Shown: positions 16,729-25,722, numbered from the stretch's first letter. The stretch: DNA of 64,000 nucleotides from an uncultured Erythrobacter sp. (GCA_947499095.1 CANMMR010000002.1:356308-420307); one strand, 5' to 3'. Numbers and translations: made by a program. The notes: a model not told the origin generated them from the letters alone.

Positions 16729-17352
16729 ATGACCGATTGCCAGCTGTATCTGATCTCGCCGCTCGATGTGTCGGGCACCTTTCCCGAGCGCCTCCAACGC
16801 GCTCTCGATGCGGGGAAGGGGGTCGCTACCGCTTTCCAGTTTCGGGTGAAGGGGCTGGACCAGCACGAGGCAGCGCGTCTTGCCGAGCCCCTGCAGGCGA
16901 TCTGCGCCGCGCGCGATGTAGCCTTTATCGTCAATGACGACGTCGCCCTCGCCAAGCGTCTCGGGGCCGATGGCGTGCACCTAGGCCAGGGCGACGGCGA
17001 TCCGCGCGAGGCCCGCGAAGAACTCGGCCGGGAAGCTCAGATCGGCGTAACCTGTCACGATTCGCGCCATCTCGCGCTGGAAGCGGGCGAGGCCGGGGCG
17101 GATTATGTGGCGTTCGGTGCGTTCTTTCCTAGCGAAACGAAGGACACCTCGCATCGAGCGGAAATCGAACTGCTCGAATGGTGGAGCGAGATGGTCGAGC
17201 TGCCCTCGGTGGCCATCGGCGGCATAACTCCGGCAAATTGCGCACCCTTGATCAAGGCGGGAGCCGACTTTCTCGCCGTGTCGGGCGCAATCTGGTCCGG
17301 CGACGAAGTGGCTGTTGTCAAAGCTTTTGTGGAGCAAATCGGCGAGGCGTGA
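16729..17352 (+). CDS. thiE: thiamine phosphate synthase
   Basis: Joins HMP-pyrophosphate and the thiazole phosphate to give thiamine phosphate. A 207-residue TIM barrel with the expected FQFRVKGLDQHEAARLA (KxR/K-type pyrophosphate contact), FIVNDDVALAKRLGADGVHLGQGD, IGVTCHD, GADYVAFGAFFPSETK and PSVAIGGITPANCAPLI. Most bacterial ThiE have QLR in place of the FRVKG here. No other thi gene is adjacent and I see no TPP riboswitch upstream, so local thiamine control is not evident. It is divergent from the lipoprotein gene, with 80 nt between. Confidence 0.86.
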   Translation: MTDCQLYLISPLDVSGTFPERLQRALDAGKGVATAFQFRVKGLDQHEAARLAEPLQAICAARDVAFIVNDDVALAKRLGADGVHLGQGDGDPREAREELGREAQIGVTCHDSRHLALEAGEAGADYVAFGAFFPSETKDTSHRAEIELLEWWSEMVELPSVAIGGITPANCAPLIKAGADFLAVSGAIWSGDEVAVVKAFVEQIGEA

Positions 17353-17403
17353 GTTTGACATCCTGAAGGGACCGGTTGCGTCCCGATTTCAGGAGATTGC
17401 ACA

Positions 17404-18699
17404 ATGTCGTTCAAGCCCCATACCCTGGCACTCGCCGCATCGCTCCTGGCGCTTTCCGCTTGCGGATCGGGCGGGGCCGACAGTGCCGATCAGCCGCAGA
17501 CCGACGCGACAAGCACCGCGCAGAACGATTACGGTTACGAGACCTATGGCGATGACAATCTCGCCGACACCATGGCTTCGAACGACGAGCGCTACATGAA
17601 TGCGTCTGCCACGGATTCTGCCAATGACACGCAGTCCGCCGACATCCCGGACCCCGAAGACCGACCGATCATGCAGGCGCAGGTCGTGCTGGATCGCATC
17701 GGCTTCGGGCCGGGCGTAATCGACGGCAAGATGGGGATGAGCACCGAGAATGCGCTCAACGGCTTTCAGGAAGCCAACGACCTCGACGTGACGGGCGAGC
17801 TAGACGATGCAACGAGGGAAGCGCTGGCCGAGTGGGAGCGCATCCCGGCTACGCGCGTCGTGACCATCCCTGCCAGCTGGAGCGATGCCGAGTACACGGA
17901 CATTCCCGAGGAAACGGAGGCCCAGGCCGAGCTCGAACGCATGGGCTACAAATCGCTCGACGAGCGGCTTGCAGAGCGTTTCCATACGACGGTCGATGTT
18001 CTCAAGCAGCTCAATCCGAACGGTCGGCCTGCTGGCGCAAGCGGCTCGGCCAGCGGAACGCCTAGCGGATCGCCCTCTGCGACTGGAAATTCGACGCCGA
18101 CACCGACCCCGAGCGCAAGTTCTACGCGCACCGCTTCGAACGACACATCTTCCGGCGAGAGTTACTTCACGCCCGGCCAACAGATTCGCGTGCCGAATAT
18201 CGGGGGTGACCGCATCGCCCCTGGCTCCATCGAGGATACGAGCTGGCAGCAGACGCTCGCCTCGCTCGGTGTCGGCAGCGATCAGCCCGAGGTCGATCGA
18301 ATCGTTGTCAGCAAGGCCGGCAAGACGCTCAAGGCCTACCAGGGTGAAAAACTCGTAGCATTGTTCACAGTCAGCTCCGGCTCCAGCCAGTTCCCGCTGC
18401 CGCTCGGTGAATGGGACATCGTCGGTGAGGCATACAATCCGCCCTACAGCTACGATCCCGAGGTTTTGAGCGGCGGGGAAGAGGATGGCGAAACATTCCA
18501 GCTGCCACCCGGTCCGAATTCGCCGGTCGGCGTGGTGTGGATCGATCTCAGCAAGGAACATTACGGCATCCACGGTACGCCCGATCCCGAAACCATTGGT
18601 CGGGCGCAGAGCAGCGGCTGCGTGCGCCTCACCAATTGGGATGCAGCACGGCTCGCAGGGATGGTATCGCAATCGACAGAGGTGATTTTCGAGGCGTGA
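17404..18699 (+). CDS. L,D-transpeptidase lipoprotein with peptidoglycan-binding and LysM-like regions
   Basis: A 431-residue envelope protein. The signal peptide ends in LLALSAC (lipidated Cys20). Then come an acidic, low-complexity stretch (about 21-80), a PG_binding_1-like domain (about 85-140; AQVVLDRIGFGPGVIDGKMG), a LysM-like region (LAERFHTTVDVLKQLNPN ... YFTPGQQIRVPN) split by about 45 Ser/Thr/Gly/Pro-rich residues, and the YkuD catalytic domain with HGTPDP (His390) and SSGCVRL (Cys406). It should cross-link peptidoglycan 3-3 or attach proteins to it in the periplasm. The M23 peptidase gene follows after 17 nt, probably in the same operon. Confidence 0.88.
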   Translation: MSFKPHTLALAASLLALSACGSGGADSADQPQTDATSTAQNDYGYETYGDDNLADTMASNDERYMNASATDSANDTQSADIPDPEDRPIMQAQVVLDRIGFGPGVIDGKMGMSTENALNGFQEANDLDVTGELDDATREALAEWERIPATRVVTIPASWSDAEYTDIPEETEAQAELERMGYKSLDERLAERFHTTVDVLKQLNPNGRPAGASGSASGTPSGSPSATGNSTPTPTPSASSTRTASNDTSSGESYFTPGQQIRVPNIGGDRIAPGSIEDTSWQQTLASLGVGSDQPEVDRIVVSKAGKTLKAYQGEKLVALFTVSSGSSQFPLPLGEWDIVGEAYNPPYSYDPEVLSGGEEDGETFQLPPGPNSPVGVVWIDLSKEHYGIHGTPDPETIGRAQSSGCVRLTNWDAARLAGMVSQSTEVIFEA

Positions 18700-18716
18700 G
18701 CCGCTAGGGAGCTCTC

Positions 18717-19412
18717 ATGAAGCTCGTCGACCGCATTCTTACCATCGTTATCACGGCCACGCTGACCAGCGCGGTCTGGATCGTCGTCGGTGGCAGCCTG
18801 ATCGAAAACGCGACGAGTGAGGGCCAGCGTGACGGCACGCGGCCGGCAGAAGCCGCGCCGAGCCCGGATGCCACCGACACCGTGCCCGGCGGGGCAATGC
18901 CAGCTCCGGAAACGCCGGGGCCCGGGGCTGATCCACTCGACACCAATGTGGTTCGCGCACCTGCATCATCGGCGCCGGGAACCCTGCAAATTCCAGTGCT
19001 GAATATCCGGCCCGGTGATCTGACCGATACTTTCAGCGATTCGCGAAGCGGTGGCGATCGTCTTCATGAAGCCATCGATATCATGGCACCGAAAGGCACC
19101 AGCGTGGTCGCCGCCGCGCCGGGTCAGATCGAGCGCCTGTTCAAGTCCGAAGCAGGCGGCAACACGGTCTACGTCCGCTCCACCAACGGCGAGACGATTT
19201 ATTATTACGCCCATCTCGACGAATACGCGGAAGGATTGAAGGAAGGTCAGCGCGTTCGCCGCGGTCAGCGTCTCGGCACGGTGGGCAGCAGCGGCAATGC
19301 GAGCGAAGATGCGCCGCATCTCCATTTCGCGATTATGCAGACGACGAAGGATGCGGAATGGTGGGAGCCGGCCAATGCTCTCAACCCATATACCCTGTTA
19401 ACGCAGCGCTAA
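18717..19412 (+). CDS. M23-family peptidase (LytM/DipM-like), membrane-anchored
   Basis: A 231-residue protein with one N-terminal membrane segment (about residues 8-28; ILTIVITATLTSAVWIVVGG), a Pro/Ala-rich periplasmic linker (about 35-85) and a C-terminal LytM domain. Zinc-ligand positions appear in DRLHEAIDIMAPKGT (H..xxxD pattern) and PHLHFAIM (HxH). The fold therefore looks catalytically intact, so a glycyl/DD-endopeptidase activity on peptidoglycan is likely. GGGAG lies 5 nt before the ATG. It follows the L,D-transpeptidase gene closely, giving a two-gene cell-wall operon of cross-linking plus cutting enzymes. Confidence 0.85.
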   Translation: MKLVDRILTIVITATLTSAVWIVVGGSLIENATSEGQRDGTRPAEAAPSPDATDTVPGGAMPAPETPGPGADPLDTNVVRAPASSAPGTLQIPVLNIRPGDLTDTFSDSRSGGDRLHEAIDIMAPKGTSVVAAAPGQIERLFKSEAGGNTVYVRSTNGETIYYYAHLDEYAEGLKEGQRVRRGQRLGTVGSSGNASEDAPHLHFAIMQTTKDAEWWEPANALNPYTLLTQR

Positions 19413-19415
19413 ACG

Positions 19416-19781
19416 CTAGTCCCGGGCTCCGGTCCGGTGGCAGCGCAGGCGACCGAGCTTTCCGTCGCGGCCGATCTCTTGAAGCAGGCCCGAGCTCAAC
19501 AGCATCAGCTTCACGCCGCGCATCGGGCCGCGGGTGAAGATGACCTGCCGGCCTTCCATGAGGTAGGTGCCACCGCCGCGCGGTGTGTCGTAACTCGATC
19601 CGCCTTCGATCGTAAACTCGCGACCCGCCTGTTCGACCCAGGCGCTGCCGGTCGCGTCGCCGGGGAGGGCGCAGACGTAGGTCCCGCGGTCGAGCAGAGC
19701 CAGCCGACCCTGCGCGGTCACGGGTGAAGTGACGAGGCCTGCAATGCATGCGAGCGCGATGCTGTGTGCTTTAAATCTCAT
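19416..19781 (-). CDS. exported protein of unknown function
   Basis: A 121-residue protein. From ATG 19781 the start MRFKAHSIALACIAGLVTSPVTA is a Sec signal peptide with cleavage after VTA. The mature chain is small and beta-rich, with two well-spaced cysteines (TYVCALPGDATG and LGRLRCHRTG) and a central GGTYLMEGRQVIFTRGPMRG, resembling uncharacterised periplasmic proteins of sphingomonads. I do not recognise a domain. The stop is 3 nt from the convergent M23 peptidase stop. It is divergent from efp. An upstream in-frame ATG (19880) would bury the signal peptide and is rejected. Confidence 0.65.
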   Translation of the reverse strand: MRFKAHSIALACIAGLVTSPVTAQGRLALLDRGTYVCALPGDATGSAWVEQAGREFTIEGGSSYDTPRGGGTYLMEGRQVIFTRGPMRGVKLMLLSSGLLQEIGRDGKLGRLRCHRTGARD

Positions 19782-19927
19782 ACGATCCGTCCATGAGCTA
19801 CATAGCACATATCGACTGAAACTCCACTCGCCTTGCCCGCGTGCGTCCACTCGGCTAAGGCGCGCGGCGCACGAGGTCATCGCAGCAATGGTGGCCGGCT
19901 CTTTTACAAGTCGAAGGTAGCTTCCCC

Positions 19928-20491
19928 ATGAAGATCAGCGGCGTGGACATTCGTCCTGGCAACATCATCGAATACGAAGGCGGCATCTGGAAGGTCGCCA
20001 AGATCCAGCACACCCAGCCCGGCAAGGGCGGCGCCTACATGCAGGTGGAAATGAAAAACCTGCAGGACGGCCGCAAGACCAATGTCCGCTTCCGCAGCGC
20101 CGACACGGTCGAAAAAGTGCGGCTCGATACGCAGGACTACCAGTTCCTTTACGAGGACGGCGACATGCTCGTTTTCATGGACCAGAACACCTACGAGCAG
20201 ATCAACCTGCCGAGCGACCTGCTGGGCGATGCCCGCCCGTTCCTGCAGGACGGCATGCAGGTGAAGCTGGAACTGTGGGAAGAAAAGCCGATCTCGGTTG
20301 AGCTGCCGCAGCAGGTCGAAGCCGAGATCGTCGAGGCCGACGCCGTGGTGAAAGGACAGACCGCCTCGTCCAGCTACAAGCCCGCCGTGCTCGACAACGG
20401 CGTTCGGATAATGGTGCCGCCGCATATCGAGAGTGGCACGCGCATCGTGGTCGACGTCTACGAACAGAGCTACGTCGGCAAAGCCAGCTAG
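19928..20491 (+). CDS. efp: translation elongation factor P
   Basis: Relieves ribosome stalling at polyproline motifs. The 187-residue, three-domain (KOW-like, two OB-fold) protein is standard: [19 protein letters not shown] at the start, and [18 protein letters not shown] at the end. The tip of the domain I loop is [13 protein letters not shown], so the residue that enters the peptidyl transferase centre is Lys33, not the arginine of EarP-type factors. No epmA/epmB/earP lies nearby, so its modification state is open. Local proteins with proline runs (ZapA with eight) would be plausible clients. It heads a likely operon with the next two genes. Confidence 0.95.
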   Translation: MKISGVDIRPGNIIEYEGGIWKVAKIQHTQPGKGGAYMQVEMKNLQDGRKTNVRFRSADTVEKVRLDTQDYQFLYEDGDMLVFMDQNTYEQINLPSDLLGDARPFLQDGMQVKLELWEEKPISVELPQQVEAEIVEADAVVKGQTASSSYKPAVLDNGVRIMVPPHIESGTRIVVDVYEQSYVGKAS

Positions 20492-20503
20492 GAAACGCGC
20501 GTC

Positions 20504-20854
20504 ATGGGTAAATCCATTGCCAGCAGGTTCGAGAATATCGACATCGAGAAAAGCGTCCTTTTGGGCGTGATCATCAATGACGACGAGCTGGTGCTGGAGA
20601 TGGATTTCTGCCTCGATCCCGCTCATGCGGACTACGAAGAGCCGGGCGAGGGCGAAGATTGCTGCTTCCATCCCGGAATGCTGAAATTCGCCGGGATTTC
20701 CAAGCTGACGCTCGATCGCCCCGAAAGCGGAGTCGACGGCAAGAAACGCTTCGATATCACCGAATTCAGCATCGAAGGCTCGCGCTTCGACATGCGCTCC
20801 GAATGGGGCGACATCCATCTCCAGGCGCGCTCGATCCGCGTCCTTACCGAATAA
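20504..20854 (+). CDS. acidic conserved protein of unknown function downstream of efp
   Basis: A 116-residue, strongly acidic cytoplasmic protein without signal or membrane segment. Visible features are an N-terminal DIEKSVLLGVIINDDELVLEMDF, a cysteine pair in GEDCCFHPGMLKF, and an alternating pattern (FDITEFSIEGSRFDMRSEWGDIHLQARSIRVL) that suggests a beta-sandwich. I do not recognise a family. It starts 12 nt after the efp stop and ends 10 nt before the inositol monophosphatase gene, so all three are likely one transcript. Sequence composition is like its neighbours, with no sign of transfer. Confidence 0.75.
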   Translation: MGKSIASRFENIDIEKSVLLGVIINDDELVLEMDFCLDPAHADYEEPGEGEDCCFHPGMLKFAGISKLTLDRPESGVDGKKRFDITEFSIEGSRFDMRSEWGDIHLQARSIRVLTE

Positions 20855-20864
20855 GAGAGTTACC

Positions 20865-21683
20865 ATGGCCGCATTGTCGGGACTGATCCGCGTGATGGAA
20901 AAGGCCGCGCGCAAGGCGGGTGGCCGCCTGCGCCGCGACTTCGGTGAAATCGAGCATCTGCAGGTGAGCCGCAAAGGGCCTGCCGATTTCGTGTCCAAAG
21001 CCGATATTCGCGCAGAACGCACGCTGTACGACGAGCTCAAACAGGCGCGGCCCGACTGGGGTTTCGTTCTGGAGGAAGCCGGCACGATCGAAGGCGCGCC
21101 CGACCAGCCGCGCTGGATCATCGATCCGCTCGACGGCACCAGCAACTTCCTCCACGGAATCCCGCATTTCGCCATCTCGATCGCGGCGCAAGAGCCCAAG
21201 CTCGGCGGTGGAGGATGGGGCGATGTCACGGCAGCCGTCGTCTACCAGCCGATCACGGACGAGACCTTCTGGGCTGAAAAATCGCGCGGTGCGTGGCTGC
21301 ACGATGGCCGGTTGCGGGTATCCTCCCGCCGGAACCTGTCCGACGCGTTAATCGCGACCGGCATCCCCTTCCAAGGCGTCGGCAATTTCGACGAATGGTC
21401 GCGCATCTATGGCGCGATCGGGCCGAACGTCGCAGGTATCCGGCGCTTCGGGGCCGCCTCGCTGGACCTCGCCTGGGTCGCCGCCGGCCGCTTCGACGGC
21501 TTCTGGGAGAGCAGCCTGAGCCCGTGGGACACAGCTGCCGGCGGCTTGCTGGTGCGTGAGGCTGGTGGGTTCATGACCGACTATCGCGGTCGCTCTAAGC
21601 CGGTACATGACGAGCAGATCCTCGCAGCGAACGATGCGTTGCATTCGAAGCTGCACAAATTGCTTGTCTCGGCGCTCAAGTAG
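20865..21683 (+). CDS. suhB: inositol monophosphatase family protein (SuhB-like)
   Basis: A Mg2+/Li+-sensitive phosphatase of the IMPase fold. Metal and substrate motifs appear in order: DFVSKADIRAER, LEEAGT (Glu pair), WIIDPLDGTSNFLHGIPHFAISIA and SPWDTAAGGLLVREAGG. At 272 residues the length is typical. The substrate could be inositol-1-phosphate, and SuhB also takes part in rRNA antitermination complexes; the sequence does not decide between them. AAGAGAG precedes the ATG. It is the third gene of the efp cluster. About 110 nt without a gene follow its stop. Confidence 0.85.
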   Translation: MAALSGLIRVMEKAARKAGGRLRRDFGEIEHLQVSRKGPADFVSKADIRAERTLYDELKQARPDWGFVLEEAGTIEGAPDQPRWIIDPLDGTSNFLHGIPHFAISIAAQEPKLGGGGWGDVTAAVVYQPITDETFWAEKSRGAWLHDGRLRVSSRRNLSDALIATGIPFQGVGNFDEWSRIYGAIGPNVAGIRRFGAASLDLAWVAAGRFDGFWESSLSPWDTAAGGLLVREAGGFMTDYRGRSKPVHDEQILAANDALHSKLHKLLVSALK

Positions 21684-21793
21684 CTTCCAGCCAGTACCGG
21701 TTCTCGGCAAGCGAGCGCTTTGCATCACTTTCAGATCGGGAACTAACCAAACCTGCCGAGCGTCCTTCCTTCATAAGGAAAGGTTGGTCGCAG

Positions 21794-22132
21794 GTGAAAC
21801 TCGCTATCGGAATTGCGTTCTCGTGCGTGGCCTACGCCATTCCGGTTGCCGCCGATCCAGGTGAGCCCGCGCAGATCAAGAGTAAAGCCGAAAATCTTAC
21901 GTTGGATTCGACGTTCGATCTTGCCGTACCTGATCGCGTGGGCGCTTGGCATGTTATGCAGGACGAACCGCTTCTCCCTAGAGGTACCGACACCCGCGTC
22001 ATCGCTTGGGATCCGCCGGTTGTAACCTTGTCCCTGGCCAAAGACGGCCCGGTCCTGACTGCCGGCGCTCTCGGAAAACCCCGCAAAGGATTGCCGGGAC
22101 TAGCCCATGTTGCGATCGGATGGGATTTCTGA
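21794..22132 (+). CDS. small exported protein of unknown function
   Basis: A 112-residue frame starting at GTG 21794, with AAGGAAAGG about 10 nt upstream. MKLAIGIAFSCVAYAIPVAA is a clear signal peptide (cleavage VAA/DPG). The mature part (DVAVPDR-like TFDLAVPDRVGAWHVMQDEP, GTDTRVIAWDPPVVTLSL) shows no recognisable domain and no cysteines. Base composition is slightly less GC-rich than the flanks. No operon partner is visible: it stands between the phosphatase gene and tRNA-Leu. Confidence 0.5.
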   Translation: MKLAIGIAFSCVAYAIPVAADPGEPAQIKSKAENLTLDSTFDLAVPDRVGAWHVMQDEPLLPRGTDTRVIAWDPPVVTLSLAKDGPVLTAGALGKPRKGLPGLAHVAIGWDF

Positions 22133-22200
22133 ACCAAGCGATTTCGGCGCTTGTATCGCCTGCGCCCCCAAGCTATCCGCCGCGCTCTTGCCCGCACAGT

Positions 22201-22284
22201 GCCCCTGTGGCGGAATTGGTAGACGCGCTCGACTCAAAATCGAGTTTCTTTGAAGTGCCGGTTCGAGTCCGGCCAGGGGTACCA
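22201..22284 (+). tRNA. tRNA-Leu (anticodon CAA)
   Basis: An 84-nt class II cloverleaf with a long variable arm: D-arm GTGGCGGAATTGGTAGACGCGC, anticodon stem CTCGA/TCGAG with loop CTCAAAA (anticodon CAA, codon TTG), variable arm TTTCTTTGAAGT, T-arm GCCGGTTCGAGTCCGGC and encoded CCA at 22282-22284. The acceptor is GCCCCTG/CAGGGGT, so the terminal pair reads G1-U72. Confidence 0.93.
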
Positions 22285-22536
22285 GGCTTTCTGCGCGCTG
22301 CGGTGTAACCTTTCACACATCCTTTCGCATGCTTTCAGCGAATAGCAGTCAGGGCGGCATCGCGCCGCGGACCTCCGAAAGACCTGATCCCATGGTCGAT
22401 ACCGATCGCGCACCAATCCGTTTGCTGAGCATTGTCCTGTTTGTCGTCGAAAACCTGTCGGGCGCGGACGAGGCAAGCTTCTGACTTCGCGAAAATCCTT
22501 GTCATCCGGGCTTAGGGGTGGGATTGCCTCGGCCGG

Positions 22537-24336
22537 ATGATCGGGATGCCTTCATACCATGCGATCGCGGCCATGGTCGTTACGATCTGGATGTTCGTCG
22601 CTTTCGCCCGCGGGCGGATGTCGGTCGAGATCATCTCGCTCCTGACCATCGCCGTTATTGCGGTCGGCCTGTACTTCTTCCCGCTCCCCGAGACCCAGCC
22701 GACCGACGGTCTGGCGCTCGCATTTTCGGGCTTCGGCCATTACGCACTGATAACGATCTGCGCGCTGATGATCATGGGCCGAGGGCTCGTGGTAACCGGC
22801 GCTCTGGAACCGGCAGCCCGCTTCCTCGAGCGGTTGTTCAAGGTCAATCTCCAGCTTGGCCTGCTGTTCTCGCTGGTCGTGACATTCCTGCTGTCGATGG
22901 GGGTCAACAACACCCCCGTCCTCGTCTTGCTTATGCCAATTTTCGTCCAGCTGGCGATGCGCGGCGCGATGGCGGCATCAAAGACGTTGATCCCGCTCAA
23001 TGCCGCTTCGCTCATGGGCGGCATGGCGACAACCATCGGAACCTCGACGAACATTCTCGTAGTGTCGATCGCAGTCGATCTCGGCATGCCGGAGATGGGC
23101 GTCTTCCATTTCACGCCGATCGTGCTGATTGCTTCACTGGTCGCACTGCCCTTCGTGTGGATCGTGATGCCTCGCTTGCTCGGGGACAACCGCGTGGAGT
23201 CGGTCCATTCGCATCGCTTGTTCGAGACCCGGTTGCGGGTGACCGAAGACTCCGTGCTGAATGGTCGCGAACTATCCGAAGTGTCCTCCCGCCTTCCAGC
23301 GGGCATCGAGTTCCACGACGTTCCGGTGGGACTACTACGCCCGCAGCACCGCTTGCGGATGACCGGTACGCATGAGGCTATCGAGGAAGCGATGGCCACC
23401 TTGCGCGGCGATGCCGCCCCCAGCTGGGTGATCGACCGCATCCGGCGCCGTTCCAACGAAACCGGGATCGACATCGCCGTCGTGGAAATGATCGTGACGG
23501 CGGATTCGCGCCTGATCGGACGATCGCTGCCTAGCTCCGGGATCGCCGATCTATACGGGGTCGCTGTCATCGGAACTCACCGCCCGGACCGCATCGTCGG
23601 CGAGAAGGAGAAATTTTCCGAGGGCGGGGATCATCGTTTCGCCGAGGGCGACGTGCTGCTGGTCATGGGTCTACCCGACGACATGGAGCACTTCGCGCGC
23701 TCGGACAGCCTGCTGCAGCTCGAGGGGATACGGGAACTGCCCCGGCGCTCCAAGGCGACGCTGGCCGCAGGGATCATGGGGGGCTCTCTGGTGTTCGCCT
23801 CGATCGGACTTATTCCGATCGCGATCGCCGCGCTCGCCGGGGCGATCCTCATGTTCGTCACCGGCTGCGTGAAGTTCGACCGTGTCGGGCGCGGTCTGTC
23901 GGGCAGCGTCATCGTGCTGATTGCCGCCAGTATCGCTCTGGGCCGGATCATCCTCGACAGCGGGGCCGCCGACTGGATCGGCACGGTCATGGCGGTGGGG
24001 CTCGACTATCTCTCGCCCGCCGCGGCGCTGGCAGCGATCATGCTGGCTATGACGTTTCTCACGAATTTTGCATCCAATGCCACGGCAGCCACTGTCGGCA
24101 CGCCCATCGCCTTCGCCATCGCAACCAAGCTTGGCCTGCCGGCGGAGCCGCTGGTGCTTGCCGTGCTCTTCGGCTGCAATCTCTGCTACGCAACGCCGAT
24201 CGCCTACCAGACAAACATGCTGATCATGGCCGAGGGTTCCTACGAGTTTAAGGACTACGTTCGCACGGGCGTTCCGCTGGTTTTGATCATGGTAGCCGCC
24301 TTGTCGTTCATGCTTGTGCTGACGTACGGGCTTTAG
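22537..24336 (+). CDS. SLC13-family permease with two RCK_C (TrkA_C) domains
   Basis: A 599-residue inner-membrane transporter of the ArsB/NhaD superfamily. Two hydrophobic halves (about residues 5-225 and 410-599) flank a soluble cytoplasmic insert (about 230-405) containing two RCK_C-type repeats (LRVTEDSVLNGRELSEV; and VEMIVTADSRLIGRSLPSSGI ... RFAEGDVLLVMG). SLC13 motifs are SMGVNNTPVLVLLMPI, GMATTIGTSTNILV in the first half and NFASNATAATVGTPIAFAIA, CYATPIAYQTNMLI in the second. Members move dicarboxylates, sulfate or other anions with Na+; RCK_C domains bind regulatory ligands. Substrate unknown. ATG at 22537 is used; another ATG follows 3 codons later. Confidence 0.85.
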   Translation: MIGMPSYHAIAAMVVTIWMFVAFARGRMSVEIISLLTIAVIAVGLYFFPLPETQPTDGLALAFSGFGHYALITICALMIMGRGLVVTGALEPAARFLERLFKVNLQLGLLFSLVVTFLLSMGVNNTPVLVLLMPIFVQLAMRGAMAASKTLIPLNAASLMGGMATTIGTSTNILVVSIAVDLGMPEMGVFHFTPIVLIASLVALPFVWIVMPRLLGDNRVESVHSHRLFETRLRVTEDSVLNGRELSEVSSRLPAGIEFHDVPVGLLRPQHRLRMTGTHEAIEEAMATLRGDAAPSWVIDRIRRRSNETGIDIAVVEMIVTADSRLIGRSLPSSGIADLYGVAVIGTHRPDRIVGEKEKFSEGGDHRFAEGDVLLVMGLPDDMEHFARSDSLLQLEGIRELPRRSKATLAAGIMGGSLVFASIGLIPIAIAALAGAILMFVTGCVKFDRVGRGLSGSVIVLIAASIALGRIILDSGAADWIGTVMAVGLDYLSPAAALAAIMLAMTFLTNFASNATAATVGTPIAFAIATKLGLPAEPLVLAVLFGCNLCYATPIAYQTNMLIMAEGSYEFKDYVRTGVPLVLIMVAALSFMLVLTYGL

Positions 24337-24390
24337 GCCGATTGCAGACGCTTGGGCTGACCGCGGAAAAACGCATTTAGGGAGAAGATA

Positions 24391-25722
24391 GTGCGCAAAT
24401 TCACCTCAGCATCGATTGCGGCTCTCGCGATCGCTGTCGCAAGTCCGGCGCAGGCCGACGATCTTCGCGCCGATTTGCAGGCCGATATGCCGCAGCTGAT
24501 GGACCTCTACCGCGACTTGCACGCCAATCCCGAACTCAGCTTCGAGGAACACGAGACGGCGGCGAAACTGGCGAAGCGCATGAAGGCGCTCGGGTTCGAG
24601 GTCACGGAGGGCGTGGGCCGGACCGGCGTGGTTTCGGTCATCCGGAATGGCAAAGGTCCGACCGTCATGCTGCGCGCCGACATGGACGGGCTACCCGTCG
24701 TCGAACAGACCGGACTGCCTTACGCCAGCACGGTCACTGCCACTCCTGCAAGCGGCGTCACGACCGGCGTGATGCACGCCTGCGGTCATGACACGCATAT
24801 GGCGGGCTTCATCGGCGCGGCGCAGCTTCTGGCCGAGCGCAAGGACGAATGGCAAGGCACGCTTGTGATGATCCTGCAACCGGCGGAAGAGCTGGGCCTG
24901 GGTGCACTGGCGATGATCGAAGACGGGCTCTACACCCGCTTCCCCAAGCCGGACTATGCACTGGCTTTCCACGATGCCGCCGCGCCCGCGCCTGCCGGCA
25001 CGATCGGCTACACGCCCGGCTTCGCGCTCGCCAATGTCGACAGCGTCGATATCACGGTCAAGGGGATCGGCGGGCATGGCGCCTATCCGCACACGACGGT
25101 CGATCCGGTGGTGCTCGCCAGCGCGATCGTGATGAAATTGCAGACGGTGGTGAGCCGCAATTCCTCGCCGCTCGATCCAGCCGTCATCACCGTGGGCAGC
25201 TTCCACGCAGGCGCCAAGCACAACATTATTTCCGACGAAGCCAAGCTGCAGCTCACCGTTCGCAGCTATTCGGACGAGAGCCGCAAGCTGCTGCTCGACG
25301 GGATCCGCCGCGTTGTTCGCGGAGAGGCGATCACCGCCGGTCTGCCCGAAAATCTGATGCCCGACATCGCGGTCGAGGATACCTATACGCCCTCGACCTT
25401 CAACGATGTCGATTTCAGCAACGAGATGGCGGCTGCCTTCAAGGCGCGTTTCGGCGAGGAGCGGGTGATGGAATGGCCACCGGTCATGGGCGGCGAGGAT
25501 TTCAGCCAATTCCGCCGCGCCGATCCGGAGAATGTCGACAGCATGATCTTCTGGATCAGCGGCACCCCGCAGCCGATGCTCGATGCGCTGGAACAGGACG
25601 GCACGCCGCTGCCTTCGCTGCATTCGCCCTTCTGGGCGCCCGATGCGGAGAAGGTGATCGCCACCGGCGCCGAAGCGTTGGCCAGTGCGGCGCTCGACCT
25701 GATGCCGCGCAACGGCGGCTAA
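24391..25722 (+). CDS. exported M20-family amidohydrolase (hippurate hydrolase-like)
   Basis: A 443-residue metallo-amidohydrolase of the M20D group. MRKFTSASIAALAIAVASPAQA is a signal peptide, so the enzyme acts outside the cytoplasm, which is unusual for the group but common in sphingomonads. Metal-site motifs: MHACGHDTHMAG (Cys131, His133), QPAEELGLGAL (Glu pair), ALAFHD, the dimerisation-domain GIGGHGAYPHTTVDPV, and MGGEDFSQF near the C-terminus. It probably cleaves N-acyl amino acids or acyl-aromatic amides. GTG at 24391 has GGGAGAAG 8 nt upstream. A strong hairpin follows the stop. Confidence 0.88.
   Translation: MRKFTSASIAALAIAVASPAQADDLRADLQADMPQLMDLYRDLHANPELSFEEHETAAKLAKRMKALGFEVTEGVGRTGVVSVIRNGKGPTVMLRADMDGLPVVEQTGLPYASTVTATPASGVTTGVMHACGHDTHMAGFIGAAQLLAERKDEWQGTLVMILQPAEELGLGALAMIEDGLYTRFPKPDYALAFHDAAAPAPAGTIGYTPGFALANVDSVDITVKGIGGHGAYPHTTVDPVVLASAIVMKLQTVVSRNSSPLDPAVITVGSFHAGAKHNIISDEAKLQLTVRSYSDESRKLLLDGIRRVVRGEAITAGLPENLMPDIAVEDTYTPSTFNDVDFSNEMAAAFKARFGEERVMEWPPVMGGEDFSQFRRADPENVDSMIFWISGTPQPMLDALEQDGTPLPSLHSPFWAPDAEKVIATGAEALASAALDLMPRNGG

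Noticed and set aside
22392..22484. A 30-codon frame (MVDTDRAPIRLL...) in the 252-nt gap after tRNA-Leu
   Set aside because: No clear ribosome site or homology; the gap shows no other convincing gene or structure.
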